A stretch of 64,000 nucleotides of DNA from Desertimonas sp963733085 (lineage in GTDB: Bacteria > Actinomycetota > Acidimicrobiia > Acidimicrobiales > Ilumatobacteraceae). The position numbers were made by a program, and so were the translations under genes. The notes beneath the pieces were generated by a model, which worked only from the letters and a program-made list of their open reading frames with translations, was not told the origin of the DNA and ran no database searches. Of this stretch, positions 42,045 through 51,074 are shown in pieces; the first letter of the stretch is position 1, and each line of letters starts with the position of its first letter. Location of the stretch: contig CAVTBY010000010.1 of the NCBI GenBank assembly GCA_963733085.1, positions 843,591 through 907,590 of the forward strand. Reading direction: 5' to 3'.

Positions 42045-44312
42045 GTGCGAACTGCCGCCGGGGTCGCTGACGACCGCCGCTTCGACGTCGATCTGCAGAT
42101 CGAGGGGATGACGTGCGCGTCCTGCGCGGCACGAATCGAGAAGCGGCTGAACCGGCTCGACGGCGTCGAGGCCACCGTCAACTTCGCCACCGAAGAGGCC
42201 AACGTGCGGTCGTCCGCGCCTCTCGACGTCGACGACCTCGTGGCCGCTGTCGCAGCCGCCGGCTATCAGGCCCATGTGTCCGGCGCGGCAGCGTCCGAGA
42301 GCGAGGCCGGCGACGCCAACGGTCAAGCGGCCGAAGCCGCCCGCCTTCGCCTCATCGTGTCGGCGATCCTGTCGCTGCCCGTGATCGCCCTCGGGATGTT
42401 TCCGTTCCTCCAGTTCGACAACTGGCAGTGGTTGTCGCTCACGCTGGCTGCGCCGGTCGCGGTGTGGGGGGCATGGCCGTTCCACCGGGCGGCGTGGACC
42501 AATCTCCGTCACGCCGCGGCGACGATGGACACGTTGATCTCCATCGGCGTGCTCGCCGCCTTCGGTTGGTCGCTGTACGCCCTCTTCTTCGGTGACGCCG
42601 GAGAACCCGGTCTGCGCCACGGCTTCAGTCTGATCGCCGACCGCGACATGGCGTCGAGCCGGATCTTTCTCGAGGTCGCCGCCGGGGTGACGACGCTCGT
42701 CCTCGCCGGCCGCTACCTCGAGGCTCGGGCCAAGCGCGACGCCGGAGCTGCATTGCGCCACCTGCTCGAGCTCGGCGCCAAGGACGTCGCGGTGATCCGT
42801 GACGGATCCGAGCAACGCGTCGCCATCGACGCCCTCCAGGTCGGCGACCGCTTCGTCGTGCGTCCTGGTGAGAAGGTCGCCACCGACGGAGTCGTCGAGG
42901 ACGGGACATCGGCTGTCGACGCGTCGCTGCTCACGGGCGAGCCGGTCCCCATCGAGGTCGGACCGGGCGATCCGGTGACCGGCGGAACCGTCAACGCCGG
43001 CGGCCGGCTCGTCGTCCGCGCCGTCCGCGTGGGCGCCGACACCAAGCTCGCTCAGATCGCCCGCTTGGTGCACGACGCCCAGGCCGGCAAGGCCCCAGTG
43101 CAACGCCTCGCCGACCGCGTCGCTGCCGTGTTCGTACCCGCCGTGATCGCAGTCGCCGCCGCCACCATGGCGTTCTGGCTGATCGCCGGTGAATCGCCGT
43201 CCGTCGCCTTCACCGCCGCCGTCGCCGTGCTGATCATCGCGTGCCCGTGCGCCCTCGGACTGGCGACGCCGACCGCCATCATGGTCGGCACCGGTCGCGG
43301 CGCGGAACTCGGGATCATCATCAAGGGGCCGGAAGTCCTCGAGTCGACGCGCACCGTCGACACGATCGTTCTCGACAAGACCGGCACCGTCACGTCCGGG
43401 GCGATGAGCCTCGTCGCCGTGCATCCCGCCAACGGCACCGAAGCTGGCGAAGTGCTCCGCCTCAGCGGATCGCTCGAGAACGCCTCCGAGCACCCGATCG
43501 GAGCGGCAATCGCCGCGGGAGCCGAGGCTCAGGGCTACTGGCTCGCCACCGTGACCGGCTTCGCAAGCGCTCGCGGTCTCGGCGCCCGCGGCACGGTCGA
43601 GGGGCACGACGTGATCGTCGGGCGTCGCCGGTTTCTCGTCGAGCATGGCATCGACCTCGACAAGAGCCTCTACCAGGCCTACGACGCCGCCGAGGCAGCG
43701 GGACAGACGCCGGTGCTCGTCGGTTGGGACGGCGAGCTGCGCGGAGTCGTCGTCGTGGCCGACACCGTGAAACCCGGGAGCGCCGCGGCGGTGGCCGGAC
43801 TGCGCGCCATCGGGTTACATCCGATGATCGTGACCGGCGACAACCAGCGGGCCGCAGAGTCGGTCGCCACTGCCGTCGGCATCGAGCCCGCCGACGTGAT
43901 CGCCGAGGTGTTGCCCGAGGACAAGGTCGCCACGGTTGCCCGGCTGCAGGCGAGTGGGCGGGTGGTGGCGATGGTCGGCGACGGCGTCAACGACGCCGCT
44001 GCGCTCGCTCGGGCCGACCTCGGTATCGCCATGGGCACGGGAACCGACGTGGCGATCGAGGCCAGCGACCTAACGCTCGTACGCGGCGATCTGCGAACCG
44101 CCGTCGACGCCATCAACCTCTCACGACGCACGCTGCGGACGATCAAGGGCAACCTGTTCTGGGCGTTCGCCTACAACGTGGCGGCGATCCCGGTCGCCGC
44201 CGCCGGACTGCTCAACCCGATGCTCGCCGGCGCGGCGATGGCCGGCTCGAGCCTGTTCGTTGTGTCCAACAGCCTGCGCCTACGCCGCTTCCGATCGTCG
44301 CTCGAACCCTGA
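42045..44312 (+). CDS. copA: Copper-exporting P1B-type ATPase CopA
   Basis: 755 residues. One N-terminal heavy-metal domain (GMTCASC, Cys24/Cys27), then membrane helices. The actuator has LLTGEPVP, CPC is at 400-402 in IACPCALGLATP, the phosphorylated Asp444 is in VLDKTGTVTSG, then SEHPIG, and the hinge is MVGDGVNDAAALARAD. The YN and MxxS helices end the protein. It pumps Cu(I) out of the cell using ATP. GTG 42045 is ten bases past the CsoR operator, so repression is by direct occlusion. The gene is followed 26 bp later by its chaperone. Confidence 0.96.
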   Translation: MRTAAGVADDRRFDVDLQIEGMTCASCAARIEKRLNRLDGVEATVNFATEEANVRSSAPLDVDDLVAAVAAAGYQAHVSGAAASESEAGDANGQAAEAARLRLIVSAILSLPVIALGMFPFLQFDNWQWLSLTLAAPVAVWGAWPFHRAAWTNLRHAAATMDTLISIGVLAAFGWSLYALFFGDAGEPGLRHGFSLIADRDMASSRIFLEVAAGVTTLVLAGRYLEARAKRDAGAALRHLLELGAKDVAVIRDGSEQRVAIDALQVGDRFVVRPGEKVATDGVVEDGTSAVDASLLTGEPVPIEVGPGDPVTGGTVNAGGRLVVRAVRVGADTKLAQIARLVHDAQAGKAPVQRLADRVAAVFVPAVIAVAAATMAFWLIAGESPSVAFTAAVAVLIIACPCALGLATPTAIMVGTGRGAELGIIIKGPEVLESTRTVDTIVLDKTGTVTSGAMSLVAVHPANGTEAGEVLRLSGSLENASEHPIGAAIAAGAEAQGYWLATVTGFASARGLGARGTVEGHDVIVGRRRFLVEHGIDLDKSLYQAYDAAEAAGQTPVLVGWDGELRGVVVVADTVKPGSAAAVAGLRAIGLHPMIVTGDNQRAAESVATAVGIEPADVIAEVLPEDKVATVARLQASGRVVAMVGDGVNDAAALARADLGIAMGTGTDVAIEASDLTLVRGDLRTAVDAINLSRRTLRTIKGNLFWAFAYNVAAIPVAAAGLLNPMLAGAAMAGSSLFVVSNSLRLRRFRSSLEP

Positions 44313-44338
44313 CCACCACGAGGAGCAACAGAGAACTG

Positions 44339-44545
44339 ATGGAGACGATCACGCTGTCCGTGCCGACGGTGCACTGCCACGCCTGCACGATGAACATCGA
44401 GGAGGCCCTCGACGAGCTCGCCGGGGTCGACACGTGCAGCGTCGATCTCGCGACGAGGACAGTGACCCTCACCTACGACCCCGATGTCGTCGAGCTCCCG
44501 GAGATCATCGAGACACTCGGCGACGCCGGCTATCCCGTGAGCTGA
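44339..44545 (+). CDS. copZ: Copper chaperone CopZ-like heavy-metal-associated protein
   Basis: 68 residues, a single ferredoxin-like HMA domain. The metal site is VHCHACTMNIEEAL, with Cys-His-Ala-Cys in place of the more common MxCxxC; the His inside the loop is uncommon. LGDAGYPVS closes the fold. It delivers Cu(I) to CopA. AGGAG about 20 bases upstream is distant; GAGAACTG precedes ATG. It is in the copA transcript. Confidence 0.9.
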   Translation: METITLSVPTVHCHACTMNIEEALDELAGVDTCSVDLATRTVTLTYDPDVVELPEIIETLGDAGYPVS

Positions 44546-44557
44546 CGGTCTCGTCGT

Positions 44558-44600
44558 CTGTGTCGGGAAACGACGTCGGCGGTCGTGTTCGCTGACACAG
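44558..44600. repeat. Hairpin repeat R4, copy c
   Basis: CTGTGTC (44558-44564) and GACACAG (44594-44600) are the outer arms. The right half (GTCGTGTTCGCTGACA) is identical to copy b, but the left arm is mutated (CGGGAAACGAC). It lies between converging copZ and esterase genes. Confidence 0.82.
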
Positions 44601-44610
44601 AGCGGAAGGT

Positions 44611-45576
44611 TCACGCCGGCAGGGCGCGGACGAAGGCGACCTTGCGCTCGAAGTGCACGGCGGCGGCGCCGTCGTGGCCGTTGAACTCGTAGACCTCGAT
44701 CGCCTTGTCGCCGGCGTAGTGGTTGAACGCCGAGAACACGGTCGACGGCGGAGTGACGAGATCGGCGAGGCCGACACTGAACAGTGCCGGCACGTGCAGC
44801 CGGCGAGCGTGATTGACGGCGTCGAAGTACGACAGCGTCGTGAAGACCTGGTCGACCCGGCCCGGGTACAGGCGGCAGTACTCGCTGATCTCGGCGTAGG
44901 GCGTGCTGTCGGTGACCGCGACGGCTCGGCGGAAGTTGCACAGGAACGGCACGTCGGCCGCCACCGCCGACACCCCACCGTGAAGGTGAGCCGCGGCGAG
45001 GGCCAGCCCGCCGCCCTGGCTGACTCCGGTGGACACCAATCGACGTCCGGCGAGGGCGGGGATCTCGGCGGCGGCGGCCAGCGCGCGAGCGGCGTCGACG
45101 AACAGCCGTGTGTAGTAGTGCGTCTCGGCGACCGCCAGCCCACTCGTCAGGAATCCTCTGGCGCCCGGCTCGCCGCCCGCTCCGGCATCGACGGTGTCGG
45201 CGCCGCGCCAGCCGCCGCCCTGGCCGCGCGAATCCATGACGAGGTACGGGAATCCGGCGCACGGCCAGTTCAACCACTCCGCCGGCCGGCCCCGTCCCCC
45301 GCCGTACCCAACGAACTCGACGACCGCTGGTGTGTCAGCGTCGACGTTCGGCGGCACGAGCAGCCAGGCGGCGATGCGTGCCCCTCCGTGTCCGCTGAAG
45401 CGAACGTCGAAAACGTCGATCGCCGTCACGACGCTGTCGGCGCGCTGTACCTCGACGTCGACCGGGTACACCGTCGCTTCGTCCACGCGCTCGGCCCAGA
45501 ACTCGTCGAAGTCGGCGGGCTCCTCGACGATCGGCCGGTAGCGCCGCAACTCCTCCAACGACAGGTCGAACTGCAT
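44611..45576 (-). CDS. Acetylxylan esterase / cephalosporin deacetylase-like (CE7) hydrolase
   Basis: 321 residues, normal CE7 length. It starts MQFDLSLEELRRYRP, typical of the family. Other signatures are VVEFVGYGGGRG (oxyanion loop), YLVMDSRGQGGGW, nucleophile GVSQGGGLALAAAHL and the C-terminal catalytic His in NGHDGAAAVH. It removes acetyl groups from xylo-oligosaccharides or similar sugars and is intracellular, with no signal peptide. No xylanase is near. Confidence 0.93.
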   Translation of the reverse strand: MQFDLSLEELRRYRPIVEEPADFDEFWAERVDEATVYPVDVEVQRADSVVTAIDVFDVRFSGHGGARIAAWLLVPPNVDADTPAVVEFVGYGGGRGRPAEWLNWPCAGFPYLVMDSRGQGGGWRGADTVDAGAGGEPGARGFLTSGLAVAETHYYTRLFVDAARALAAAAEIPALAGRRLVSTGVSQGGGLALAAAHLHGGVSAVAADVPFLCNFRRAVAVTDSTPYAEISEYCRLYPGRVDQVFTTLSYFDAVNHARRLHVPALFSVGLADLVTPPSTVFSAFNHYAGDKAIEVYEFNGHDGAAAVHFERKVAFVRALPA

Positions 45577-45604
45577 CGAACGCTCCCTCAGGATCCGATC
45601 GCCG

Positions 45605-47307
45605 TCAACGGCCTTGGCGTGTGATCAGCCAGGTGGACGCCGCCTCCGCAGCCGCGGTGGTCGCCTCGCCGACCGTGTCTGTCGCCGGGAACGCCCGTAC
45701 GTGCGATGAGCCGTTGATCTGGTTAGTGCGTTCGAGCATCTTCATCATGTCCGGGTCGACTCCCCCGAGGTAGAGCCGACCGCCCGCCTGGTGTAGCCGA
45801 TCTGCGTACTCGTCGACCACCGAGACGAAGGTGGCGCCGAGACTGCTGCGACCACGGAGACGGAGCACGACAACCGGCCGGGTGGTGCCGGTCGGGTCGG
45901 GCAGCTTCGCCCTCAGCGTCTGCGCCCCGGCGTAGAACAGGCTCCCGTACACGTCGAGCTCGGTCACCGTGTCACTCGCCAGTCGAGATGGGACGGGGTG
46001 CTCGTCGATCAATCCGTCGGCGCGATGGACGCGCTGGACAACTCGGAGATCGAGCGCCTCACGGTTGAGCTGGAGCAGCAGCGAGAGGACGAGTCCGACG
46101 GCGACGGCGACGGCAACAGGCAGCAGCAGCGTGGCGACGAACGTCGAGATCATGGCGATCTGGGCGATTCGGTTGGTGCGCACGATGGTGAACATCTGGC
46201 TGAAGCGCAACGAGCTGTAGGCGGCGTAGACGAGAACGGCGGCGAGTGTCGGCATCGCCACCTCGCCGACGAGGCGGGACAGGAACAGGAGGATGACGAG
46301 CATCCACACCCCGCTGAAGATCGCCGCCCAGCGAGTACGTGCCCCGGCTGTGACGTTGAGGGCGGTCTGTCCGACCGACCCGCCCACCGGTTGGCCCTTG
46401 AACGCTCCGGCGGCGAGGTTGGCGACCCCCTGGGCGATGAAGTCCTGGTTGGCGTCCGGGACGCCGCCGCCGGTGTTCGGCGCCGACTGCGCCACGCCGG
46501 CACCTTGCACGAGCACGATCGCGGCGACGGCGAGCGCGCCGAACACGAGGTCGAACGACAGCAGGCCGAGGTCGGGGAACTGCGGCAGGGGAAGCCCTCG
46601 CGGGATCTCGCCCACGTCCTCGACGCGTGCGACGCTGTCGAGCCCGGCGACGATCATCACGATCGTCGGCACGACGAGGGCGACGACGGCGCTGATCAAG
46701 CTGAACTTCGTGCGGTCGAGGACGACGACGATGACCAAGGCAGACATGCCGATGAGGAACGTCGCCAGGTCGGCGTCGCCGATCATCGACAGCGCGTCGA
46801 TCGCCTTGCCGATGTTCGTACTTCCCGAGGCGGACACGCCCAGCAGGTCGGGGATCTGGCCGAGGATGATGTTGACGCCGACGCCGGTGAGGAACCCGAT
46901 CATCACCGAGTGCGAGACGAAGCGCGTGTACCGACCGAGACGGAACGACGCCGGCGACGATCATCGCCGCGCCGGCGAGCACGGTGAGCAGGAAGAGGGC
47001 CTCGGCGCGATCGGCATCGGCGACGCCGGACAACGTCGAGCCGGCCGCCAGGGCGGCGGCACTCGTCGTCGTGATGACCATCAGCCGGGTGTTCGACGTC
47101 AACCCACCGGCGATCGGGCCGAAGCCGCTGGCGTACAGCCCGTACACCGGGTTGACGCCGGCGAGGACGCTCGCCGCCATCCCGTCGGGGACGCTGCTGA
47201 TCGCACCCGGCAACCCGGCGACTGCGTCCTCCTTGACCGTCGCCCGGTTCGGCTTGACCTCGGCGAACCACCGGCTGAGCGTCGCCCGTACGATCGACCA
47301 CGCTCAC
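45605..47307 (-). pseudogene. SulP-family anion transporter with STAS domain, frameshifted
   Basis: The N-terminal part (from about 47300 to 46945; LPGAISSVPDGMAASVLAGV, YGLYASGFGPIAGGLTSNTR) and the C-terminal part (HSVMIGFLTGVGVNIILGQI onward) are in different frames. The shift falls at the Val-Val/Phe codons near 46935-46950. The C-terminal part has further membrane helices and a STAS domain (LDVYGSLFYAG; LRLRGRSSLGA). A second shift may lie within the first codons: GTG 47307 overlaps the upstream stop as GTGA, but the good frame begins one base off. Corrected, it would be a ~565-residue sulfate/bicarbonate-type transporter. Confidence 0.78.
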
Positions 47308-48300
47308 GAGTCACTCACCTCCTCAGTCGCCGGGACGTCCTCGAGACGGAAGACGCGTCGCACCAGTTTGGACTTGCGCAGCACGCGGATCAGCGGCCAG
47401 GAGAACACGAAGTTGGCGATGTTCCCGAAGCGCTCGTGGATCACGGCGTTGCAGACGATGCCGAGCACGATGGCCCGACCGAGGATGAAGAACCAGCCGA
47501 GCGTCACGATCGTCGCCCCGAACGTCCCGTACAGCGCCGACGCCCGGCTCAGCCGTCCAGGGATGAGCAGCTGGCTCACGGCCTGCATCCCCGTCAACGT
47601 CAAGGCGACGATCGCCGCCCCCGGCAGCAACGCGCCCGGGTCGTTGGTCCCCTTCGGCAACACCATCGACACGATCAACCAGGCGACGACGTAGAAGACG
47701 AAGGCGGCGAGGAACGACACCGATGCCACGCCGAGCCCGAGTTCGGCGCGGATCCGGTTGATCACGAGCGCCACCAGGCCGACACCGGCGATCAGCCCGA
47801 CGAACGCGCCGACGACCTTCGGTGAGGCCTTCGGCCGATCGGGCAGCTGCCATCCCAGGGCGCTCGACGCGACCATCACCTTGCTCAGCGAGTAGCCGGC
47901 CGTGGCGACGCCGAACAACCCGATCAGCACGGCCAGCCACCGCGTTTGCGACGGTTGCGACAGCGCCGTGTCGATCTGGGCGGCGAGGCTGCCGGTCAGG
48001 CCGTGCTTCCTCGTTGAAGTCGTCGGCGTCGACGACGTGCGAAACGAATCCGGCGACACCGACGAGGAACAACAGCAACGGGACGAAGAACAGGAACAGC
48101 CGGAAGGCGATGGCGCTGCCGACGACCGTGCCGCTGATCTGGCGGTCACGTTGGTAGATGCGCATCCCGAAGTCGACGAGGGGCATCGTCTCGTAGCGAC
48201 GGAACCGCTCGGTCAGCGATGCCTTCGTGCGCTCGACGAAGCCACCGGTACGGTCGTCCGAAGGCGCGGCGGGCACGGCGGGCACAGTATCCGCTGTCAT
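47304..48300 (-). pseudogene. YihY/BrkB-family membrane protein, frameshifted
   Basis: The start at 48300 gives MTADTVPAVPAAPSDDRTGG and the conserved ISGTVVGSAIAFRLFLFFVP helix. The frame changes near 48008-48015, after DADDFNEE, and continues as KHGLTGSLAAQIDTAL with further helices (LFILGRAIVLGIVCNAVI-like) to 47304. A one-base correction yields a ~330-residue protein. The family was once called ribonuclease BN, but is membrane-embedded and of uncertain function. Its stop overlaps the SulP start, so both were one operon. Confidence 0.8.
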
Positions 48301-48335
48301 CGGCGCCGATCGGAACCTGTCAGGATGGCCGCCAT

Positions 48336-49535
48336 ATGGCTGATGACGTGGTACTCGAGGAGGTCAGTCCGAAGACTGGCGGCGGTTGGCGCAGCGTCGT
48401 CGCGGCAGTGTGTGGCGTCCTTGCCGTCGTCACGCTGACGCTCGCTCTCGTCGGCATCTGGGCCAGGGCGACGGTGTTCGACAGCGACAAGGTCGGGGAC
48501 ATCGTGTCCTCGGCGCTGACCGATCCGGAGGTCCAGGCCGGGCTCGCCACGTGGGTGACCAACCAAGCCTTCACCGCCGTCGACGTGGAGAGCGGCCTGA
48601 CCAACGTGCTGCCCGGGAGACTCGACCGATTGGCTCCGACCCTCACCGCCGGTGCGCAGACCGTCGTCGACCAGCGCCTGACGAATGCGCTCGCCAACCC
48701 CGACGTTCAGCAACTGCTCACCCAGGCGGTCGAACGAGCGCACTCGGCGCTGATGCAGCTGCTCAACGGTGACGGCTTGGTCGATGGCATCACGGTCGAG
48801 GACGGGGCGGTGACCGTCAACATGCTGCCGCTCGTGTCCCGCGCCCTGACATTCGTCCAGGGCCTCGGCGTGCTCGATCAGCTCGAGGTACCCGAGCTGA
48901 CTCGCGCCGGCGACCCGGCGGCGCAGATCGCCGAGCTGGAATCGGCAACAGGGCGCGATCTTCCGGAAGACTTCGGCCAGCTCACCGTGTTCGAGAGCGA
49001 CCGGCTCGCCGAGGCCCAGGCGTCGGTGCAGAACGCCCAGCGCACCGTCGCCCTGCTCAAGCGGGCGACGTTCGTGCTCGCCGCCCTGGCGGTCGTGTTC
49101 CTCGTCGCCACCATCGTGCTCGCCCGCAACCGCCTGCGCGCCGGCCTGTGGCTCGCCCTCGGCTGCATCGTCGGGATGGTCCTGTCACGGGCGGTGGTGC
49201 ACCGTGTGGTTGACGACGCCCCGAGCCTGGTGCCCGGAGCGGCCGGTCGGGCAGCCATCGCCGACATTCTCGGCCAGGCGACGACGGGCTTGCTGCGGCT
49301 CACCGGACTGATCGCGATCATCGCCGCCCTTGTCGTCGTGTGGACGCTGTTCCAGCGCGGCTGGATCGGCGCCGATCTGCTCCTCGTCGGTGCCGTCGTG
49401 CTCGGGTTGGCGGTCGTCGTCGTGCTCGGCTTCAGTCTCTGGTCGGTGCTCCTCGGACTCGTCCTCGCTGTTGCCGCAGTGGTGATCGTGCCGCGTGTGG
49501 TCGCGTCACGACGTCAGGTGGCGCCGACCACCTGA
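48336..49535 (+). CDS. Membrane protein with large extracytoplasmic domain
   Basis: 399 residues. A first helix (VAAVCGVLAVVTLTLALVGI, residues ~20-42) is followed by ~210 residues outside the membrane that include repeated helical segments (SALTDPEVQAGLATWVTNQ; ALANPDVQQLLTQAVERA). Four helices then fill the C-terminal third. I do not recognise a named family; similar 4-5 helix proteins are common in actinobacteria. ATG 48336 is chosen within TCAGGATGGCC...ATATGG; the earlier ATG reads out of frame. It is divergent from the YihY gene. Confidence 0.75.
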   Translation: MADDVVLEEVSPKTGGGWRSVVAAVCGVLAVVTLTLALVGIWARATVFDSDKVGDIVSSALTDPEVQAGLATWVTNQAFTAVDVESGLTNVLPGRLDRLAPTLTAGAQTVVDQRLTNALANPDVQQLLTQAVERAHSALMQLLNGDGLVDGITVEDGAVTVNMLPLVSRALTFVQGLGVLDQLEVPELTRAGDPAAQIAELESATGRDLPEDFGQLTVFESDRLAEAQASVQNAQRTVALLKRATFVLAALAVVFLVATIVLARNRLRAGLWLALGCIVGMVLSRAVVHRVVDDAPSLVPGAAGRAAIADILGQATTGLLRLTGLIAIIAALVVVWTLFQRGWIGADLLLVGAVVLGLAVVVVLGFSLWSVLLGLVLAVAAVVIVPRVVASRRQVAPTT

Positions 49536-49565
49536 CGTCACGCTCAGCGAGCGAAGCGAGCTGCG

Positions 49566-49997
49566 TTAGGCCTTGAGCTCGCCGCCGTGGACGATCAATG
49601 CGTAGAGGACGAAGAAGCCGACGGCGATGCCGACCATGCCCCAGAACGGATACAGCGGCAAGTAGGCGAACTGGGCAATGAGGTTCAACGACACAAGGGC
49701 GATGCCGAGGACTCGGGCGAACGTCGAGCCCTTGAGCAGCAAGTAGCCGACGAAGATCGAGAGGATCCCGAGGATGAGATGGATCCATCCCCACCCGGTG
49801 ATGTTGAACGTCAGCACGTCGCCGCCCTGAGTCACCCAATAGGCGTCGTCGCGGAGCAGCGCTGAAAGACCCTGGATGGCGTTGAATGTGCCGTTCACCA
49901 TCAGGATCACCGCGGCGAACACGATCCAACCGACCCACCCACTCATTTCCCGATAACCGGCGTCGTATCCGGTCTGGCCGGTTTGGTAGTTCGACAT
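49566..49997 (-). CDS. DUF7144-like four-helix membrane protein
   Basis: 143 residues. The N-terminus is short and polar, starting MSNYQTGQTGYD, followed by four membrane helices (GWIVFAAVILMVNGTFNAIQ; FNITGWGWIHLILGILSIF; FARVLGIALVSLNLIAQFAY; GMVGIAVGFFVLYALIVHGG). The GW-IHL-G motif is typical of DUF7144 proteins, common in actinobacteria and of unknown function. AAGGGG precedes the ATG. Confidence 0.82.
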   Translation of the reverse strand: MSNYQTGQTGYDAGYREMSGWVGWIVFAAVILMVNGTFNAIQGLSALLRDDAYWVTQGGDVLTFNITGWGWIHLILGILSIFVGYLLLKGSTFARVLGIALVSLNLIAQFAYLPLYPFWGMVGIAVGFFVLYALIVHGGELKA

Positions 49998-50091
49998 GGA
50001 GGAACCCCTTTCGACTGTCCAATCTGGACGGGCGAGATTCAACCACACGGCGATCGGTGATTGGTGGATTCTCGGAGGTGGAAACAGACCG

Positions 50092-51018
50092 TTACATAGT
50101 TGTAACGACGCGGAATCCGAGGTTCCCGGTCGAGCTGTCGGGCGTGTTGGCGCTGCGTGCGGCGACGCGGTAGCGACGGCAATACGACGCGTGACAGAGA
50201 TAGGAGCCGCCGCGCATCACCCGGTGCGTGCCGCGGTCGGGACCTGGCGGATCGTGCCGAGGACTGCGGGCGTAGTACCCGGGATCGAACCAATCCGCAC
50301 ACCACTCCCACACGTTGCCGGTCATGTTGAACAGGCCGTAACCGTTCGGCTGGAAAGCGTCGACCGGCGCCGTGCCGACCCAGCCGTCTGTCGCCCAGTT
50401 CTCGGTTGGAAACGTGCCCTGGAACACGTTCATCCTGTGGTCGCCGCCGGGTTCGAGCTCGTCCCCCCATGGGAACACGGTTGGCGCCGAACCGCCTGAC
50501 GCGGCGTACTCCCACTCCGCCTCGGTGGGCAGGCGCGTCCCGCTCCATTGACAGAACGCCTGAGCGTCGGACCACGACACGTGGATGACCGGATGATCGT
50601 CACGTCCTTCGATGTCGGAGTGTGGGCCCTCCGGGTGAGCCCAATCGGCGCCGTACACCTGCCGCCACCACGGCGCGCTCGCGACCGATCGCGTTTCGGG
50701 GAAGTCGTCAGGGAGCAAGCCGGCGAAGACGAACGACCAGCCGAACCGCTGCGCCTCGGTCACGAACCCGGTGACGCCGACGAACTCGGCGAACCGGGCG
50801 TTCGACACCGCGAACGGATCGATGCGAAACGGGCTCAGCTCGACGTCGTGAACTGGTCCCTCACCGTCTTCCGGATAAGCCAACTGCCCAGTCGAACCCA
50901 TCGGGAACGATCCACCTTCCAGGTCGACCAAGGTCGCGGCCCGCCCACCCGGCTCGACGTCGGGATGATCGTCAGCACTGCTCGATCGACCAGACGAGGG
51001 CGCACAGCAACCAGTCAC
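50092..51018 (-). CDS. Formylglycine-generating enzyme
   Basis: 308 residues, copper-dependent FGE family. It oxidises a Cys (or Ser-like target) in sulfatases to C-alpha-formylglycine. Key segments are GGSFPMGSTG near residue 36, HPVIHVSWSDAQAFCQWSG, RLPTEAEWEYAASGG, PWGDE, GNVWEWCADWF and the C-terminal RVMRGGSYLCHASYCRRYRV (motif shown in part) with the two catalytic Cys at 275 and 280. The only sulfatase in this window is a decayed fragment at 56419-57063. A lone Cys pair at the very N-terminus (TGCCAPS) is not a lipobox. Confidence 0.93.
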   Translation of the reverse strand: MTGCCAPSSGRSSSADDHPDVEPGGRAATLVDLEGGSFPMGSTGQLAYPEDGEGPVHDVELSPFRIDPFAVSNARFAEFVGVTGFVTEAQRFGWSFVFAGLLPDDFPETRSVASAPWWRQVYGADWAHPEGPHSDIEGRDDHPVIHVSWSDAQAFCQWSGTRLPTEAEWEYAASGGSAPTVFPWGDELEPGGDHRMNVFQGTFPTENWATDGWVGTAPVDAFQPNGYGLFNMTGNVWEWCADWFDPGYYARSPRHDPPGPDRGTHRVMRGGSYLCHASYCRRYRVAARSANTPDSSTGNLGFRVVTTM

Positions 51019-51074
51019 GAACGCCAGTCAAGCAGGGCAGGACGACAGCGTCGAACAGGCCGCGGCATCCCCGA

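Noticed and set aside
44558..44600. Copper-responsive operator downstream of copZ
   Set aside because: The palindrome belongs to repeat family R4, found at five other sites unrelated to copper.
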